Source: Salinadaptatus halalkaliphilus (GTDB taxonomy: Archaea; Halobacteriota; Halobacteria; Halobacteriales; Natrialbaceae). From it: DNA of 64,000 bases. The stretch lies in assembly GCF_006543045.1 (NCBI RefSeq), contig NZ_RBZW01000066.1:1-64000 (forward strand), written 5' to 3'. This document shows positions 36,652 to 45,933 of this stretch, piece by piece. The position numbers and the translations under genes are program-made. How positions within the stretch are numbered: the first letter of the stretch is position 1; the number at the start of each line of letters is the position of its first letter. The notes under the pieces are model-generated. The model did no database searches and was not told the origin of the DNA. It saw only the letters and a list, made by a program, of their open reading frames with translations.

Positions 36652-37587
36652 TTAGTGGTCCTCGACCTCGACCGCGATCGGCGCGCTCTCCCAGTCGGCG
36701 TGGTCGTCGTGCCAGAGCTTGAAGACGACCTCGGTTTCGCTCTCGTCCTCCCCGTAGATGTGGACGTGATCACCGTGCCAGTGCTCGTCGGGATCGATCG
36801 CGACGATTCCGTCCTCGGCGTCGTCCGCGAGCGTCACGGCTAGTTCGTACTCCTCGTTGCCACCGATCGGGATCTCGTCACCGTGATCGTCGAGGAACTC
36901 GGCGCCCAGCGAGATGTTGTCGTCGACGTGAACGTGTGGCAGTTCACCGTCCCAGTGGCCGTCGTGGTACTCGGCGACCTCCTCGTGGGGGTCCTCGGAT
37001 CGATCGATAATCTTCAGCTCGTCGACCTCACCGTGCCCGTGGTCGTCGTGGTCGTAATCGTCGACCGCGACCTCGAGTTCGGGTGACTCGTAGACGACGT
37101 CGCCGCTATCGACAAGTTGGACGACGACCTCGGTAAAGCCCGCTTCCTCGCCGTAGACGTGGACGTGATCGCCGTGACCGTCGACGCTGACGGCGTCGTC
37201 GGCTGGCTCGATGGCGAGTTCAATGTCGTCCCCGAGCGCTACTTCGTCGCCGTCGTCGTCTTCGACGTACGCACCGACCGAGACGTAGTCGCCGTGGGGC
37301 ACCTCGAGCGGACCGTGGTCCCAGTGGTCACCGTGAACGTATGCAATCACCGCTTCGTCGAGATCTCGATCGAGAATTTCGAACTCGGAGATCCCGATCT
37401 CGTCGTGGACGTCACCGTCGTGGTCATCATCGTGATCATCATCATCGTCATCGTGATCGTCGTGGTCGCCGTCCTCGGAATCTCCACCGTTCTCGTCGCC
37501 GAGACAGCCAGCGATACCGAGTGCTGCGAGCGAGCCAGTAGACGCAAGCAACGTTCGCCGGGAGCGCAGACGTGGCGTGTCAGTCAC
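36652..37587 (-). CDS. His-rich lipoprotein with two copies of a zinc-site domain
   Basis: 311 aa. Tat leader RSRRTLLASTGSLAALGIAGC gives lipid-anchored Cys28. Residues 40-62 are a His/Asp linker (DHDDHDDDDDDHDDDHDGDV). Two repeats follow (66-176 and 190-308), each with a motif like YVHGDHWDHGPLEVP or YHDGHWDGELPHVH, a beta-sandwich-like middle (GDEVALGDD; GDEIPIGGN) and GHGDHVHVYGEE or WHGDHVHIYGED. The same domain is inserted in the neighbouring ZnuA-like protein. It probably binds zinc outside the cell and feeds the importer, a role like ZinT or AztD; this is inference. It lies upstream of znuA, same strand, with its own promoter-like region. Confidence 0.75.
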   Translation of the reverse strand: MTDTPRLRSRRTLLASTGSLAALGIAGCLGDENGGDSEDGDHDDHDDDDDDHDDDHDGDVHDEIGISEFEILDRDLDEAVIAYVHGDHWDHGPLEVPHGDYVSVGAYVEDDDGDEVALGDDIELAIEPADDAVSVDGHGDHVHVYGEEAGFTEVVVQLVDSGDVVYESPELEVAVDDYDHDDHGHGEVDELKIIDRSEDPHEEVAEYHDGHWDGELPHVHVDDNISLGAEFLDDHGDEIPIGGNEEYELAVTLADDAEDGIVAIDPDEHWHGDHVHIYGEDESETEVVFKLWHDDHADWESAPIAVEVEDH

Positions 37588-37639
37588 GTGTAGTCACCAT
37601 CATCCCGTTACGAGTGGTTGGTAATGAACTTGGCGATAT

Positions 37640-37648
37640 TATTAATAG
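37640..37648. promoter_or_regulatory. TATTAATAG motif upstream of the His-rich lipoprotein gene
   Basis: Same nine bases and nearly the same distance to the start codon (53 bp) as the copy before the ZnuA-like gene. The rest of the 407-bp space 37588-37994 holds no convincing gene; its right part is the hairpin element at 37855. Confidence 0.4.
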
Positions 37649-37854
37649 ACACCAATTAAAGACCTTCCACTACCAAGATGCAATATTGGAATTCTCGAGT
37701 TAGCATCGGCGTACAGCCATCGGCGACGCATCGTCTCGAGCATTGTCGTCTCCGCACTCCGACGCTCAGGGTATCGTCTCCGTATCCTGACGCAATCAGG
37801 GGCAGCAACACGGCGGTATCTCCCCGGCGGCTTCGCGATTCGCGTCCGCTCTGT

Positions 37855-37997
37855 TCATACGGTTTACTGTACGTCATTTCCGGCCCAGCCGCGACCCGGG
37901 CGGCGGGTGCGCCGGTTGACTCGCTTCGCTCCTCGACCGAGGCTCGTCTCACACAGTTCGACTCACCGCCGGGACATCGGTACAGTAATCCGTATCA
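37855..37997. repeat. Hairpin element, copy 3 (enlarged)
   Basis: Left arm TCATACGGTTTACTGTACGTC and right end TACAGTAATCCGTATCA are the family ends, but the middle is 143 bp instead of 86 bp. The core CCGGCCCAGCCGCGACCCGG is present, then about 60 bp of unrelated sequence (GACTCGCTTCGCTCC onward) precede the right end. Seen from the minus strand, its TGA closes a short ORF. Confidence 0.75.
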
Positions 37998-38096
37998 GTC
38001 CTCGGTTCCGATCAACAGCGTGTCGGAACGCTCGTCGCTCACGCGAAAGGCGGGACCGCTCTCGCTGTCGACGGTAGCTTGCGGGTGTGTCGACAC
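37995..38096 (-). CDS. Possible 33-residue ORF ending in the hairpin element
   Basis: GTG opens MSTHPQATVDSESGPAFRVSD and ends in LLIGTED with the TGA of the hairpin's TGATACGG. Codon usage is acidic and haloarchaeal in character. It begins 17 bp after the ybaK stop. It may be a tiny gene, the 3' remnant of a gene cut by the element, or chance. Confidence 0.25.
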   Translation of the reverse strand: MSTHPQATVDSESGPAFRVSDERSDTLLIGTED

Positions 38097-38112
38097 TCCG
38101 ACGGGCGACCGA

Positions 38113-38589
38113 TCACTCAGCGACCGTTGCGGGCTCGCCGTCTGCAAACTCGCACAGTCGGTCGGGATCGATCGGAAACACCGTCTGTGGCGTCCCTGCG
38201 GCGGCCCAGACGGTATCGTACTCGAGCAAGGTTTCGTCGACGACGACTGGAACGGATCGGTCGTGACAGAACGGCGGGACCCCGCCGATCGACCAGCCGA
38301 GTTCCGATTTGATCCGGTCGGCCTCGGCCATCGAGACGGCGTGTGCCGGCGCGTCGACGGCCGCGGCGAGCGCGGACTCGTTGACTCGATTTGCCCCGCT
38401 GGTGACCGACACCACGAGCGAGTCGTCGGCGTCGAAGACGAGCGAACTGGCGATCTGGCCGACATCGCAGCCGACCGCCTCGGCGGCGTCGGCGGCCGTC
38501 TTCGTCCCGTCGGGAAACTCCTCGACGGCCGGATCGAAATCGTAGCCTTCGCGTGCGCGCTCGACGAATACGGTCGCTCGTTCGTGCAT
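38113..38589 (-). CDS. YbaK/EbsC-family aminoacyl-tRNA deacylase
   Basis: 158 aa. The YbaK fold is recognised by EAVGCDVGQIASSLVFDAD, the catalytic lysine equivalent replaced by local residues, VSVTSGANRVNESALAAA and GWSIGGVPPFCHD, the conserved GG-P loop. Members hydrolyse mischarged tRNA (Cys-tRNAPro or Ala-tRNAPro) in trans. Length fits the single-domain form. It is alone, with no synthetase nearby. Confidence 0.85.
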   Translation of the reverse strand: MHERATVFVERAREGYDFDPAVEEFPDGTKTAADAAEAVGCDVGQIASSLVFDADDSLVVSVTSGANRVNESALAAAVDAPAHAVSMAEADRIKSELGWSIGGVPPFCHDRSVPVVVDETLLEYDTVWAAAGTPQTVFPIDPDRLCEFADGEPATVAE

Positions 38590-38622
38590 CGCGTTGCCGT
38601 TTCGGGCGGGGAGTAAAAAACC

Positions 38623-39045
38623 TCACTCGAGCGAGACCGTCAACCGGACACCGTCGCGACGACGGTACGCCACCGGTTCGTCGGCCGAACCGGAACGAAC
38701 GACATCGAAAACGTCGAAGCGAACGACGAGTCGCCCCGGCTCGATCGTGGCTCGCAGTATCGGGCCACGGCTCGTCACCACGACGTAGGGCGGACCGGCG
38801 ACCGGCTGTGCCTGGAGGGCGTAACCGGTCGCCGCGACGACGTCTGCGAGCACGCGTGGCAACCGAGACAACAGGCCGGATTCCTCGAGGGCGGCCTCCA
38901 ATCGCGCCGTCACGGCCCCGCGGTCGGTCGTCCGGGACGAGTCCCAGGGGTCGGCGACCGCATCGCCACAGCGGTCGATCGCAGCGACGACCTCGTCGTG
39001 TTCGGCCTGCAACCGGCGCCGGGCGGCCCGCACTGGCTGTGACAC
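38623..39045 (-). CDS. Haloarchaeal hypothetical protein
   Basis: 140 aa, soluble. The first 40 residues are helical (QPVRAARRRLQAEHDEVVAAIDRC), followed by a helical middle and a beta-rich end (PPYVVVTSRGPILRATIEPGRLVVRFDVFDV). I do not recognise a family with known function; similar proteins seem confined to haloarchaea. It precedes ybaK by 33 bp on the same strand, so the two may be co-transcribed. Confidence 0.6.
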   Translation of the reverse strand: MSQPVRAARRRLQAEHDEVVAAIDRCGDAVADPWDSSRTTDRGAVTARLEAALEESGLLSRLPRVLADVVAATGYALQAQPVAGPPYVVVTSRGPILRATIEPGRLVVRFDVFDVVRSGSADEPVAYRRRDGVRLTVSLE

Positions 39046-39154
39046 GACTGCCAGTGGGACCGCGGGCTACTACAAGCTCTCGACTCGCCGTCGCCGAAGC
39101 CATCGTCGCGCCGACGATCGCGGTCGGATCGCCGCCGTCAGCGTCTCGAGGCGC

Positions 39155-40276
39155 CTACAGGTGGCCCGCAAGCGTCCAAAGGATCCACGATCCGCCGCCG
39201 ATCAGGCCGACACCCGCGATAGCACAGCCACATATCGTCCGACGAACGTGACATCCCATCTGGTGTTCACAACCAGGTGTCAGGACGAACTCCGACGCCG
39301 TCTTTCCGGCCGTAATCACCGGCAGATCGGCCGTCTCGTTCGGGATCGACGGCGATTCGGCGTCCACATCGGCGACGCCCACCACCGTCACCGCCTCGCC
39401 CGGCTCGAGCGTCGCCTCGTGGTAGACCCAGTCCCGGTCGGTACGCTCGAGGCCGCTCGTCTCGCGAAGCGCGGAGACGATCCCCCTCGGCGTTGGCTCG
39501 TCACCGGGGACGGCAGCCGAGGCCGATCGCTCGAGGCGCAGTTGCGCGTCGGTCGGATCGACAACGACCCGCCCCGAATCGTCCCGCAGGGCAAACGGTC
39601 GCCGGCGATCCGTGAGTTGCTCGCTCCCCTCGGCCAGTGACGCAATCGGATCGCTCGAGCGACGCTGGCTCGAGCCCGTCGTCTGAGTCGAATCGGTCGA
39701 CCGACCGCCGCTCGCGAGCGGATCGAACGTCGAGGACTCCTGAAACGTCGTACGAGTTCCCGACAGCTGGTAACAGACGGACTCGGCGTCGCTGATGGGT
39801 GCCTCGAGTGGCTCGGTGAGCGCTTCGATCCGGCCCGACACCAGCACGCGCCCGGCGTCGACGGTGGCTGCGTCGACCGGCTCGGTTCGGCTCACGGTGA
39901 GGAACAGACGAAGATTCGTCAGCACGCCGCCCAGGAAGTAGAAGCCGGCGCCGACGAGCAACCCACCGGCCGTGAAGACGAAGAGGACGGAGCGCCGTCG
40001 TCGGAGGACCCCATCGCCACCGATCGGAAACTGGCCGACCGCAAACGGCAGCCAGACGACGAGGACGGCAAGCAGCATCAACGCACCGTAGAGACGCGGG
40101 CTCATGTGGACGCGGCGGTCGACCCACTCGACACCCGTCCGGGCGTCGTCCTGCCAGGTCGCGAGGCCGGCGACGAGCACCCAGACGTGTAACAACAGCA
40201 CCAGCGCGATGATATCGAGGCCGGTTATGGTCGCAGCTGGCAGCGGCGGCTGCACGACCGATCGGTGGAGAACCAT
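39155..40276 (-). CDS. GIDE/Mulan-like membrane protein
   Basis: 373 aa. Three N-terminal membrane segments (IIALVLLLHVWVLVAGLAT, YGALMLLAVLVVWLPFAV, VFTAGGLLVGAGFYFLGGV), then a soluble domain with VLVSGRIEALTEPLEAPISD and ESVCYQLSGTRT, which matches the GIDE (BAM) domain of the E3 ligase Mulan, and a C-terminal membrane helix. No RING finger is present; ligase activity is not implied. DSGRVVVDPTDAQL is a further family mark. It lies 18 bp downstream of gcvH on the same strand. Confidence 0.7.
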   Translation of the reverse strand: MVLHRSVVQPPLPAATITGLDIIALVLLLHVWVLVAGLATWQDDARTGVEWVDRRVHMSPRLYGALMLLAVLVVWLPFAVGQFPIGGDGVLRRRRSVLFVFTAGGLLVGAGFYFLGGVLTNLRLFLTVSRTEPVDAATVDAGRVLVSGRIEALTEPLEAPISDAESVCYQLSGTRTTFQESSTFDPLASGGRSTDSTQTTGSSQRRSSDPIASLAEGSEQLTDRRRPFALRDDSGRVVVDPTDAQLRLERSASAAVPGDEPTPRGIVSALRETSGLERTDRDWVYHEATLEPGEAVTVVGVADVDAESPSIPNETADLPVITAGKTASEFVLTPGCEHQMGCHVRRTICGCAIAGVGLIGGGSWILWTLAGHL

Positions 40277-40294
40277 CGTACGGTACGCCCGCTT

Positions 40295-40678
40295 TCAGGC
40301 GATCTGGTCTTCGTAGTCGGCGGCAGTCAGCAGCGCCTCGAGTTCGGCCGTGTCGTCGGCGTCGATCTCGAGCATCCAGCCGTCGCCGAAGGGATCGTCG
40401 TTGACGAGTTCGGGCGCGTCGAACAGTGCCTCGTTGACGCCGACGACTTCGCCGCTTACCGGTGCGTAGAGATCGGAGACGGCTTTGATCGATTCCACGA
40501 CGCCGAACTCGCCCTCCTGGGAGACCGTCTCCCCCTCGTCGGGCAGTTCGACGAAGACAACGTCGCCGAGTTCGTCCTGTGCGAAGTCCGTGATGCCGAC
40601 GCGGACGACGCCGTCGTCTTCGTGTGCCCACTCGTGCGATTCTAGATACCGTCGATCCTCAGGAATGTCGAAGCTCAT
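40295..40678 (-). CDS. gcvH: Glycine cleavage system H protein
   Basis: 127 aa. The lipoyl lysine is in [38 protein letters not shown] and [17 protein letters not shown] are the family ends. It carries the aminomethyl group from the P-protein to GcvT and then the dihydrolipoyl group. It overlaps the gcvT stop by four bases (ATGA), so translation is coupled. The P-protein genes are 21 kb away. Confidence 0.96.
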   Translation of the reverse strand: MSFDIPEDRRYLESHEWAHEDDGVVRVGITDFAQDELGDVVFVELPDEGETVSQEGEFGVVESIKAVSDLYAPVSGEVVGVNEALFDAPELVNDDPFGDGWMLEIDADDTAELEALLTAADYEDQIA

Positions 40679-41817
40679 TGTACTGTTTCGATGAACGGAG
40701 TCGTTTCAACCCTTGCTTTCTTCGATTGACCGCGAACGACGACCTGCAGGGTCGTCCCCGGCTCCGCGTACTCGGTCGGGACGTAGCCCAGGCCGATCGG
40801 GCGCTCGAGCGTCGGGCTCATCGTGCCGCTGGTGATCGTGCCAACGACGCGGCCGTCGGTGTTCGTGATGTCGTAGCCGTGTCGCGGGACGCCGCGATCG
40901 ATCAACTGGATGCCGACGAGTTGCTCTTCGGTCTCCGACTCCTCGAGACGTGCCAACGCGTCGCTGCCGACGAAGTCGGTCTCGAGTGCGACCACAAAGC
41001 CGATGCCGGCCTCGTAGGGCGTCCGCGGGTCCGTCTCGTAGTCGAAGTCCTGTCCGGCCAGCAACAAGCCGGCTTCGATTCGAAGCGTATCGCGTGCGCC
41101 GAGTCCACACGGTTGGCAGTCGAACGCCGACCAGAGTTGCTCGGCCGCCGACCAGGGGACGATCAGTTCGAATCCATCTTCGCCGGTGTAGCCCGTTCGA
41201 GCGATCCAGCACTCCACGCCCTCGACCGTCACGTACCGGGCCGTAAACCGCTCGAGGTCGGCGACCGATTCGTCGGTCCGGCCCTCGACCGACTCGACCG
41301 CGTTCGGCCCCTGGACGGCGAACATCGCGTACTCGTCGGTTCGGTTGTCCACGGTCGCCTCGAGGTCCCACTCGTTGCGGTGCTCGACCCACCGCTCGTG
41401 GATGGCCTCGTCGGCGCCGGCGTTCGGGACGAAGAGGTACGTCGGATCGCCACTGTGGTCCTCGCCCTCGCGACTCTCTGTTGCCGGTTCGTCGCCTGCA
41501 TCGGGGAGCCGATAGACGACCGTGTCGTCGATGATAGAGCCGTCTTCGTCGGTGATCGTCGCGTACTGTGCGTCGCCGACCCCCAGCCGGCTGACATCGT
41601 TCGAAGTAAGTCGTTGCATCAACACCGTTGCGTCCGGCCCGCTGACGTGGATCTGGCCCATATGCGAGACATCGAAGATCCCGACATCGTCCCGGACGGC
41701 CGCGTGTTCGGCCCGAATCGAGTCGAACTCGACGGGCATATCCCAGCCGCCAAACTCCGTGAACTTCGCACCACGCTCGTCGTGTGTCCCACGTAACGGC
41801 GGCGTCTGAAGCGGCAT
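40675..41817 (-). CDS. gcvT: Glycine cleavage system T protein (aminomethyltransferase)
   Basis: 380 aa. Family signatures: [65 protein letters not shown] and the barrel end [19 protein letters not shown]. It transfers the methylene group from aminomethyl-GcvH to a tetrahydropterin and releases ammonia. First gene of gcvT-gcvH; divergent from the aldehyde dehydrogenase gene across 168 bp. Confidence 0.96.
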   Translation of the reverse strand: MPLQTPPLRGTHDERGAKFTEFGGWDMPVEFDSIRAEHAAVRDDVGIFDVSHMGQIHVSGPDATVLMQRLTSNDVSRLGVGDAQYATITDEDGSIIDDTVVYRLPDAGDEPATESREGEDHSGDPTYLFVPNAGADEAIHERWVEHRNEWDLEATVDNRTDEYAMFAVQGPNAVESVEGRTDESVADLERFTARYVTVEGVECWIARTGYTGEDGFELIVPWSAAEQLWSAFDCQPCGLGARDTLRIEAGLLLAGQDFDYETDPRTPYEAGIGFVVALETDFVGSDALARLEESETEEQLVGIQLIDRGVPRHGYDITNTDGRVVGTITSGTMSPTLERPIGLGYVPTEYAEPGTTLQVVVRGQSKKARVETTPFIETVQ

Positions 41818-41985
41818 ACTCGAGATATCTCTCCCGGAGTAGTAATGTCTTTTCGTCGCTGTGGCTGCTGTCGCCCGAGCAGTCGTGCTGGCCGAACGAG
41901 TAAATCACTTCCAATTACAACACCGTTTCCACAGGCACGATATTGGCAAACATATTTACCCGAAACAAACGGGACTAGAATCGGA

Positions 41986-43464
41986 ATGAGCACACTAGAT
42001 CTCGACCCAACGTCCGATTGGGGCCGCATTTACGTCGACGGAGCGTGGCGTGAGGCGACCGGCGGTGAGACGATTCCCGTCGATAATCCGGCGAAACAGG
42101 AAGCGTTTACGTCCGTCCCCGCAGCGACCGTCGAAGATGTCGACGCGGCCTACGAGGCGGCCGACCGGGCCCAGTCCGACTGGGCGGCTACGTCTCGCGA
42201 GGAGCGCGATGAAATCGTCCAGAACATGCTCGATCTGCTCAATGGCCACTACGACGAGGTTACAAGCCTGTTAGCGACCGAAGCCGGCACACCACAGTTC
42301 CGTGCCACGGCCGAGTTCGCGACCGCTACCGGTGACCTCGAGATGGCCCGTTCCCTCGAGATGCCTGACGAAGACATCCGTCAATCGACGTCGATCCCGG
42401 ACAAGGACAACCACGTCGTCTACGAACCGGTCGGCGTCGTCGGCGTCATCTCGCCGTGGAACTTTCCCCTGCATCTCTCCTTGCGCGCGGTCGCTCCGGC
42501 GATCGCACTCGGTAACACCGTCGTGCTCAAACCAGCGACGGACACGCCGATTACGGGCGGATTGCTCATCGCGAAGCTCTGTGCGGCCGCGGGCGTCCCC
42601 GACGGCGTCGTCAACGTCGTCACCGGCCGCGGCTCCGAAATCGGCGACCGCGTCGTCGAGCACCCGGCGGCACGCGTGATTTCCTTTACCGGTTCGACCG
42701 GTGTCGGCAAACAGGTCGCCGCACAAGCCGGCGAGAACCTCGCGCTGCCGGCACTCGAACTCGGTGGCAACGCCCCCTTCGTCGTCACCGACGAGGTCGA
42801 CCTCGAGCAGGCCGCGAAAGCCGGTGCGTTCGGCTCCTTCTTCCACCAGGGCCAGGTCTGTATCTCGATCAACCGCCATCTCGTCCACGAGTCGCGCTAC
42901 GACGAGTACGTCGACCGGCTCGTCGCCCACGCCGCGTCGCTCGTGAGCGGGGACCCCGCCGAGGACGAATCGGTCACCTTCGGCCCGGTCCAAAACGAGA
43001 CTCAGCGCGAGGACGTTCTGGCGTTCGTCGAGGAGTCGATCGAGGCCGGCGCGACGCTCGAGACCGGCGGCGAGGCCGAGGGGCTGTTCGTCGAGCCGAC
43101 GGTCCTGTCTGACTGTACGAACGACATGGCCGCCGCGTGCAACGAGCACTTCGGTCCGGTCGCACCCGTCATCCCCTTCGAGGACGATGCGGAAGCGATC
43201 GAACTGGCCAACGACACCGAGTACGGGCTCTCCTCGGCGGTGTTTTGCGAGGACGAAAGGCGCGCTCGAGAGCTCGCGGACCGGATCGAGGCGGGCATGG
43301 TCCACATCAACGATCAGCCGATCAACGAAGACCACAACGCGCCCTTCGGCGGCGTCAAACAGTCCGGTCTCGGGCGCTATCACGGCGAGTGGATCCGCCG
43401 GGAACTGACCGAACCGAAGTGGATCTCGGTCCAGTACGAGGATCGAGACTACCTCGTGTTCTAG
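41986..43464 (+). CDS. NAD(P)-dependent aldehyde dehydrogenase
   Basis: 492 aa from ATG (MSTLDLDPTSDWGRIYVDG); a longer in-frame extension crosses the promoter. VVGVISPWNFPLHLSLRAV, GSTGVGKQVA, catalytic Glu in LELGGNAPF and catalytic Cys in FFHQGQVCISINR are all present. It oxidises an aldehyde to the acid with NAD(P)+. The substrate is not visible; benzaldehyde/salicylaldehyde-type relatives share HQGQVCIS. A TATA-like ACATATTTACC lies about 28-38 bp upstream. Confidence 0.88.
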   Translation: MSTLDLDPTSDWGRIYVDGAWREATGGETIPVDNPAKQEAFTSVPAATVEDVDAAYEAADRAQSDWAATSREERDEIVQNMLDLLNGHYDEVTSLLATEAGTPQFRATAEFATATGDLEMARSLEMPDEDIRQSTSIPDKDNHVVYEPVGVVGVISPWNFPLHLSLRAVAPAIALGNTVVLKPATDTPITGGLLIAKLCAAAGVPDGVVNVVTGRGSEIGDRVVEHPAARVISFTGSTGVGKQVAAQAGENLALPALELGGNAPFVVTDEVDLEQAAKAGAFGSFFHQGQVCISINRHLVHESRYDEYVDRLVAHAASLVSGDPAEDESVTFGPVQNETQREDVLAFVEESIEAGATLETGGEAEGLFVEPTVLSDCTNDMAAACNEHFGPVAPVIPFEDDAEAIELANDTEYGLSSAVFCEDERRARELADRIEAGMVHINDQPINEDHNAPFGGVKQSGLGRYHGEWIRRELTEPKWISVQYEDRDYLVF

Positions 43465-43507
43465 ACCGGATCGGACCGGGACGACGACGCGAATCTGCTC
43501 TCGCTCG

Positions 43508-45754
43508 TCACCTCCCCTTTTCGTCGATCGTCAGCCGGTAGCTTCCGCTCCCGTCCTCGGCGTAGACGAGAATCGTCACCGAATCGTCGTCCGAGACGTC
43601 GATCGTCACCGCTTCGTCGGCACCACTGCCCGTCGAGGCTTCGTGGTAGCTCGAGCGCGAGGGGTAACTGCCGTCGCGACGGACATAGAGGTCGAAATCG
43701 GCGTTTGCGGGGCCGTCGATCGAGATCGTGAGTTCGCAGGGCTCGTCCGTCTTAAACGAGTAGGTCCATCGATCCCTGTATCCCCACCAGCCGCTGGTGA
43801 GTGTTCCCTGAGTCGATGTCGTCTCCGTCTCCGTGCCACACTCGCGCTCGGCGGCGTCGGTCGTCACCTCGAGCGTCGCGGGATCCGTTTCGACGCCGTC
43901 GGGGCCGACCGCGCTGACGCCAAGTTCGTATGTCGTCTCCGGCTCGAGGTCCTCGACGGTCGCACCCGCGTCGGTCGTCTTGACCGCGGCGTCGCCGTCG
44001 ACGGCGACGACGTAGGACGCGGCGTTGGGATCGGACTGCCACTCGAGCTCGATCCGGGTTTCATCGACGGCGACAGCCTCGAGTTCCTCGGGCGGTGCTG
44101 GCTGTTCGAGGTCGTCGTCATCGTCCTCGTCGTCTTCGTCGTCCCCGCCAGTTTCCTTGATGATTTCCTCGGGTGACAGCCGTTCGCCGCCGAGCTCGAG
44201 CCAGGTAACGTCGGGTTGATCGAGGTCGATCGAGGTCACTGGGCCGTCGACGGTGAAGGCGTCCCCGTGTCCGCCGCCGGTAATGCCGCTTACGTCCCAC
44301 GTGCCGTCGTCTTCGTCGATGGTGTCGACGCCGGAGTAGGTCCCACCTTCGATGTTCCCGCCGGAGGGGCTCTCGTAAGGCGCGTCGGCGAACTCGACGG
44401 GGCCGTCGGCTGTGAACTCGTACTCGGCGAGGTACGCGTCCGGTTCGGTCACGACCGCGAGCAGGTTGTTGGGGAGTTCGTCGCCGTCGTCGCCGTCGTC
44501 CTGTTCGTCTTCGTCGTTACCGTCGTCGGGCTCGTGCCCGTCGGGAACGGTGTTGACGGCAGCGCCGGCGTCGACGCGGCCGTGGCCTTGTGCGTACGAC
44601 GATAACCCGATGTCGGTGGCCGTTTCTTGGAGGTGCTCGCGCAGTTCCTCGCTCGAGAGGTCGGGGAACCGAGAGCGGACGAGCCCGGCGACGCCGGCAA
44701 CGACCGGGGCTGCCATCGACGTCCCGGTGGCGTACGTGTAGTTGTCGTACAGTGTCGTCGAAAGGACGCCACTGCCCGGTGCCGTGAGGTCGATTTCGGG
44801 ACCGCGGTTGGAGTAGGACGCGAGGCGATCGTTCGAGGTAATCGCCGAGACGGCCACGACCGAGTTGTATGCGGCCGGGTAGGAGACACGTCCACCCTCG
44901 TTCCCGGCAGCCGCGACGAGCAGACAGTCCTGACTGTACGCGTACGAACAGGCGTTTGCAAGCGTTCGCCAGCTGCTTGCCGAGCCCAGTGAGAGGTTGA
45001 TAACGTCGGCTCCCTGGTCGGCCGACCACTGAATCGCGTCGGCGATGTCCGCCAGCGAGCCGGCACCGTTTGCGTTGAGCGCGCGGGCACTCAACATCGA
45101 ACAGTTACTGACGCCCGCCTGGCCCGTTCCGTTGTTCGTTCCGGCACCGGCGATGCCGCCGACGATCGTGCCGTGTGTTTCACTCGAGTTGACGGGGTAG
45201 GGATCGCTTCCGCGGCCGGCGAAGACCGCACCGATGCGGTCGTCCATGTTCTCGGCGATGTTCTCGTGGTCGTACTGGACCCCCTGGTCGACGATCGAGA
45301 GCACGACATCGGAATCACCCCACGTTCGGTCCCACGCACCGTCGCAATCGACCTGCTGTGGAGCGTACTGCTGGGAGTAGTACGGGTCGTTGGGCGTCTC
45401 AAACGACTCGAGGGTCGCATTCTCCTCGACGTACTCGATGTCGTCGATGCCCTCGAGTGCGTCTAGTATCTGTGCTTTCGCTTCGTCCGGGGTGTTCTCG
45501 GGAAGCTCGATCGTTGCGTAGTGAAGCGTCTCGTTCGTGTGAACGACATCGCCGTCGCTGAGTGCTCGTGCAACGACGGCTTCAGTATCCGGAACCGATG
45601 CGGAGACGCCGACGAGCAATTCCGTCGCCGTCGACTGGTCGTCTGCATCCTCGCTCGCACTGGCGACACCGCTCGAGCCGAAAAAAGCACCGAAGAGTCC
45701 GGCCGCCTTGAGTACCGACCGACGGTTACTATTCAGATCGTCGTCTGGTTGCAT
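43508..45754 (-). CDS. Secreted S8 (subtilase) protease with C-terminal FnIII and PPC-like domains
   Basis: 748 aa. Tat leader NRRSVLKAAGLFGAFFGSSG, inhibitor propeptide (residues 43-115), then the catalytic domain with Asp156 (IVDQGVQYD), His194 (ETHGTIVGG), oxyanion Asn285 (AAAGNEGG) and Ser346 (GTSMAAP), as in halolysins. An Asp/Glu-rich linker leads to a beta-sandwich of unknown type, a fibronectin-III-like domain (LEAVAVDETRIELEW) and a final PPC-like domain (WTYSFKTDEPCELTISIDG). It is an extracellular protease activated by propeptide removal. The C-terminal half is larger than in ordinary halolysins. Confidence 0.92.
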   Translation of the reverse strand: MQPDDDLNSNRRSVLKAAGLFGAFFGSSGVASASEDADDQSTATELLVGVSASVPDTEAVVARALSDGDVVHTNETLHYATIELPENTPDEAKAQILDALEGIDDIEYVEENATLESFETPNDPYYSQQYAPQQVDCDGAWDRTWGDSDVVLSIVDQGVQYDHENIAENMDDRIGAVFAGRGSDPYPVNSSETHGTIVGGIAGAGTNNGTGQAGVSNCSMLSARALNANGAGSLADIADAIQWSADQGADVINLSLGSASSWRTLANACSYAYSQDCLLVAAAGNEGGRVSYPAAYNSVVAVSAITSNDRLASYSNRGPEIDLTAPGSGVLSTTLYDNYTYATGTSMAAPVVAGVAGLVRSRFPDLSSEELREHLQETATDIGLSSYAQGHGRVDAGAAVNTVPDGHEPDDGNDEDEQDDGDDGDELPNNLLAVVTEPDAYLAEYEFTADGPVEFADAPYESPSGGNIEGGTYSGVDTIDEDDGTWDVSGITGGGHGDAFTVDGPVTSIDLDQPDVTWLELGGERLSPEEIIKETGGDDEDDEDDDDDLEQPAPPEELEAVAVDETRIELEWQSDPNAASYVVAVDGDAAVKTTDAGATVEDLEPETTYELGVSAVGPDGVETDPATLEVTTDAAERECGTETETTSTQGTLTSGWWGYRDRWTYSFKTDEPCELTISIDGPANADFDLYVRRDGSYPSRSSYHEASTGSGADEAVTIDVSDDDSVTILVYAEDGSGSYRLTIDEKGR

Positions 45755-45933
45755 ATAACGACAATCATCTGCTCCTGTAATTAGTAAAAACTTCTCGAAC
45801 TATATCCCATTTATTTGTATATTCTTTCAACTATGTCCTGTCATTCACAACACTATTGGCATATAAAGCACGAACAAATGAATATCACGCCTTATTGGAC
45901 GTTCGTTGAGCGATAAACTGCTACTGCGTTTGT

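Noticed and set aside
37420-37460. GATCATCATC repeat tract
   Set aside because: It codes for the Asp/His linker of the His-rich lipoprotein and keeps the reading frame.
39501-40631. 376-residue Arg-rich open frame overlapping the GIDE-like gene and gcvH
   Set aside because: Composition is typical of an off-frame shadow; the GIDE-like and GcvH frames carry the recognisable motifs.
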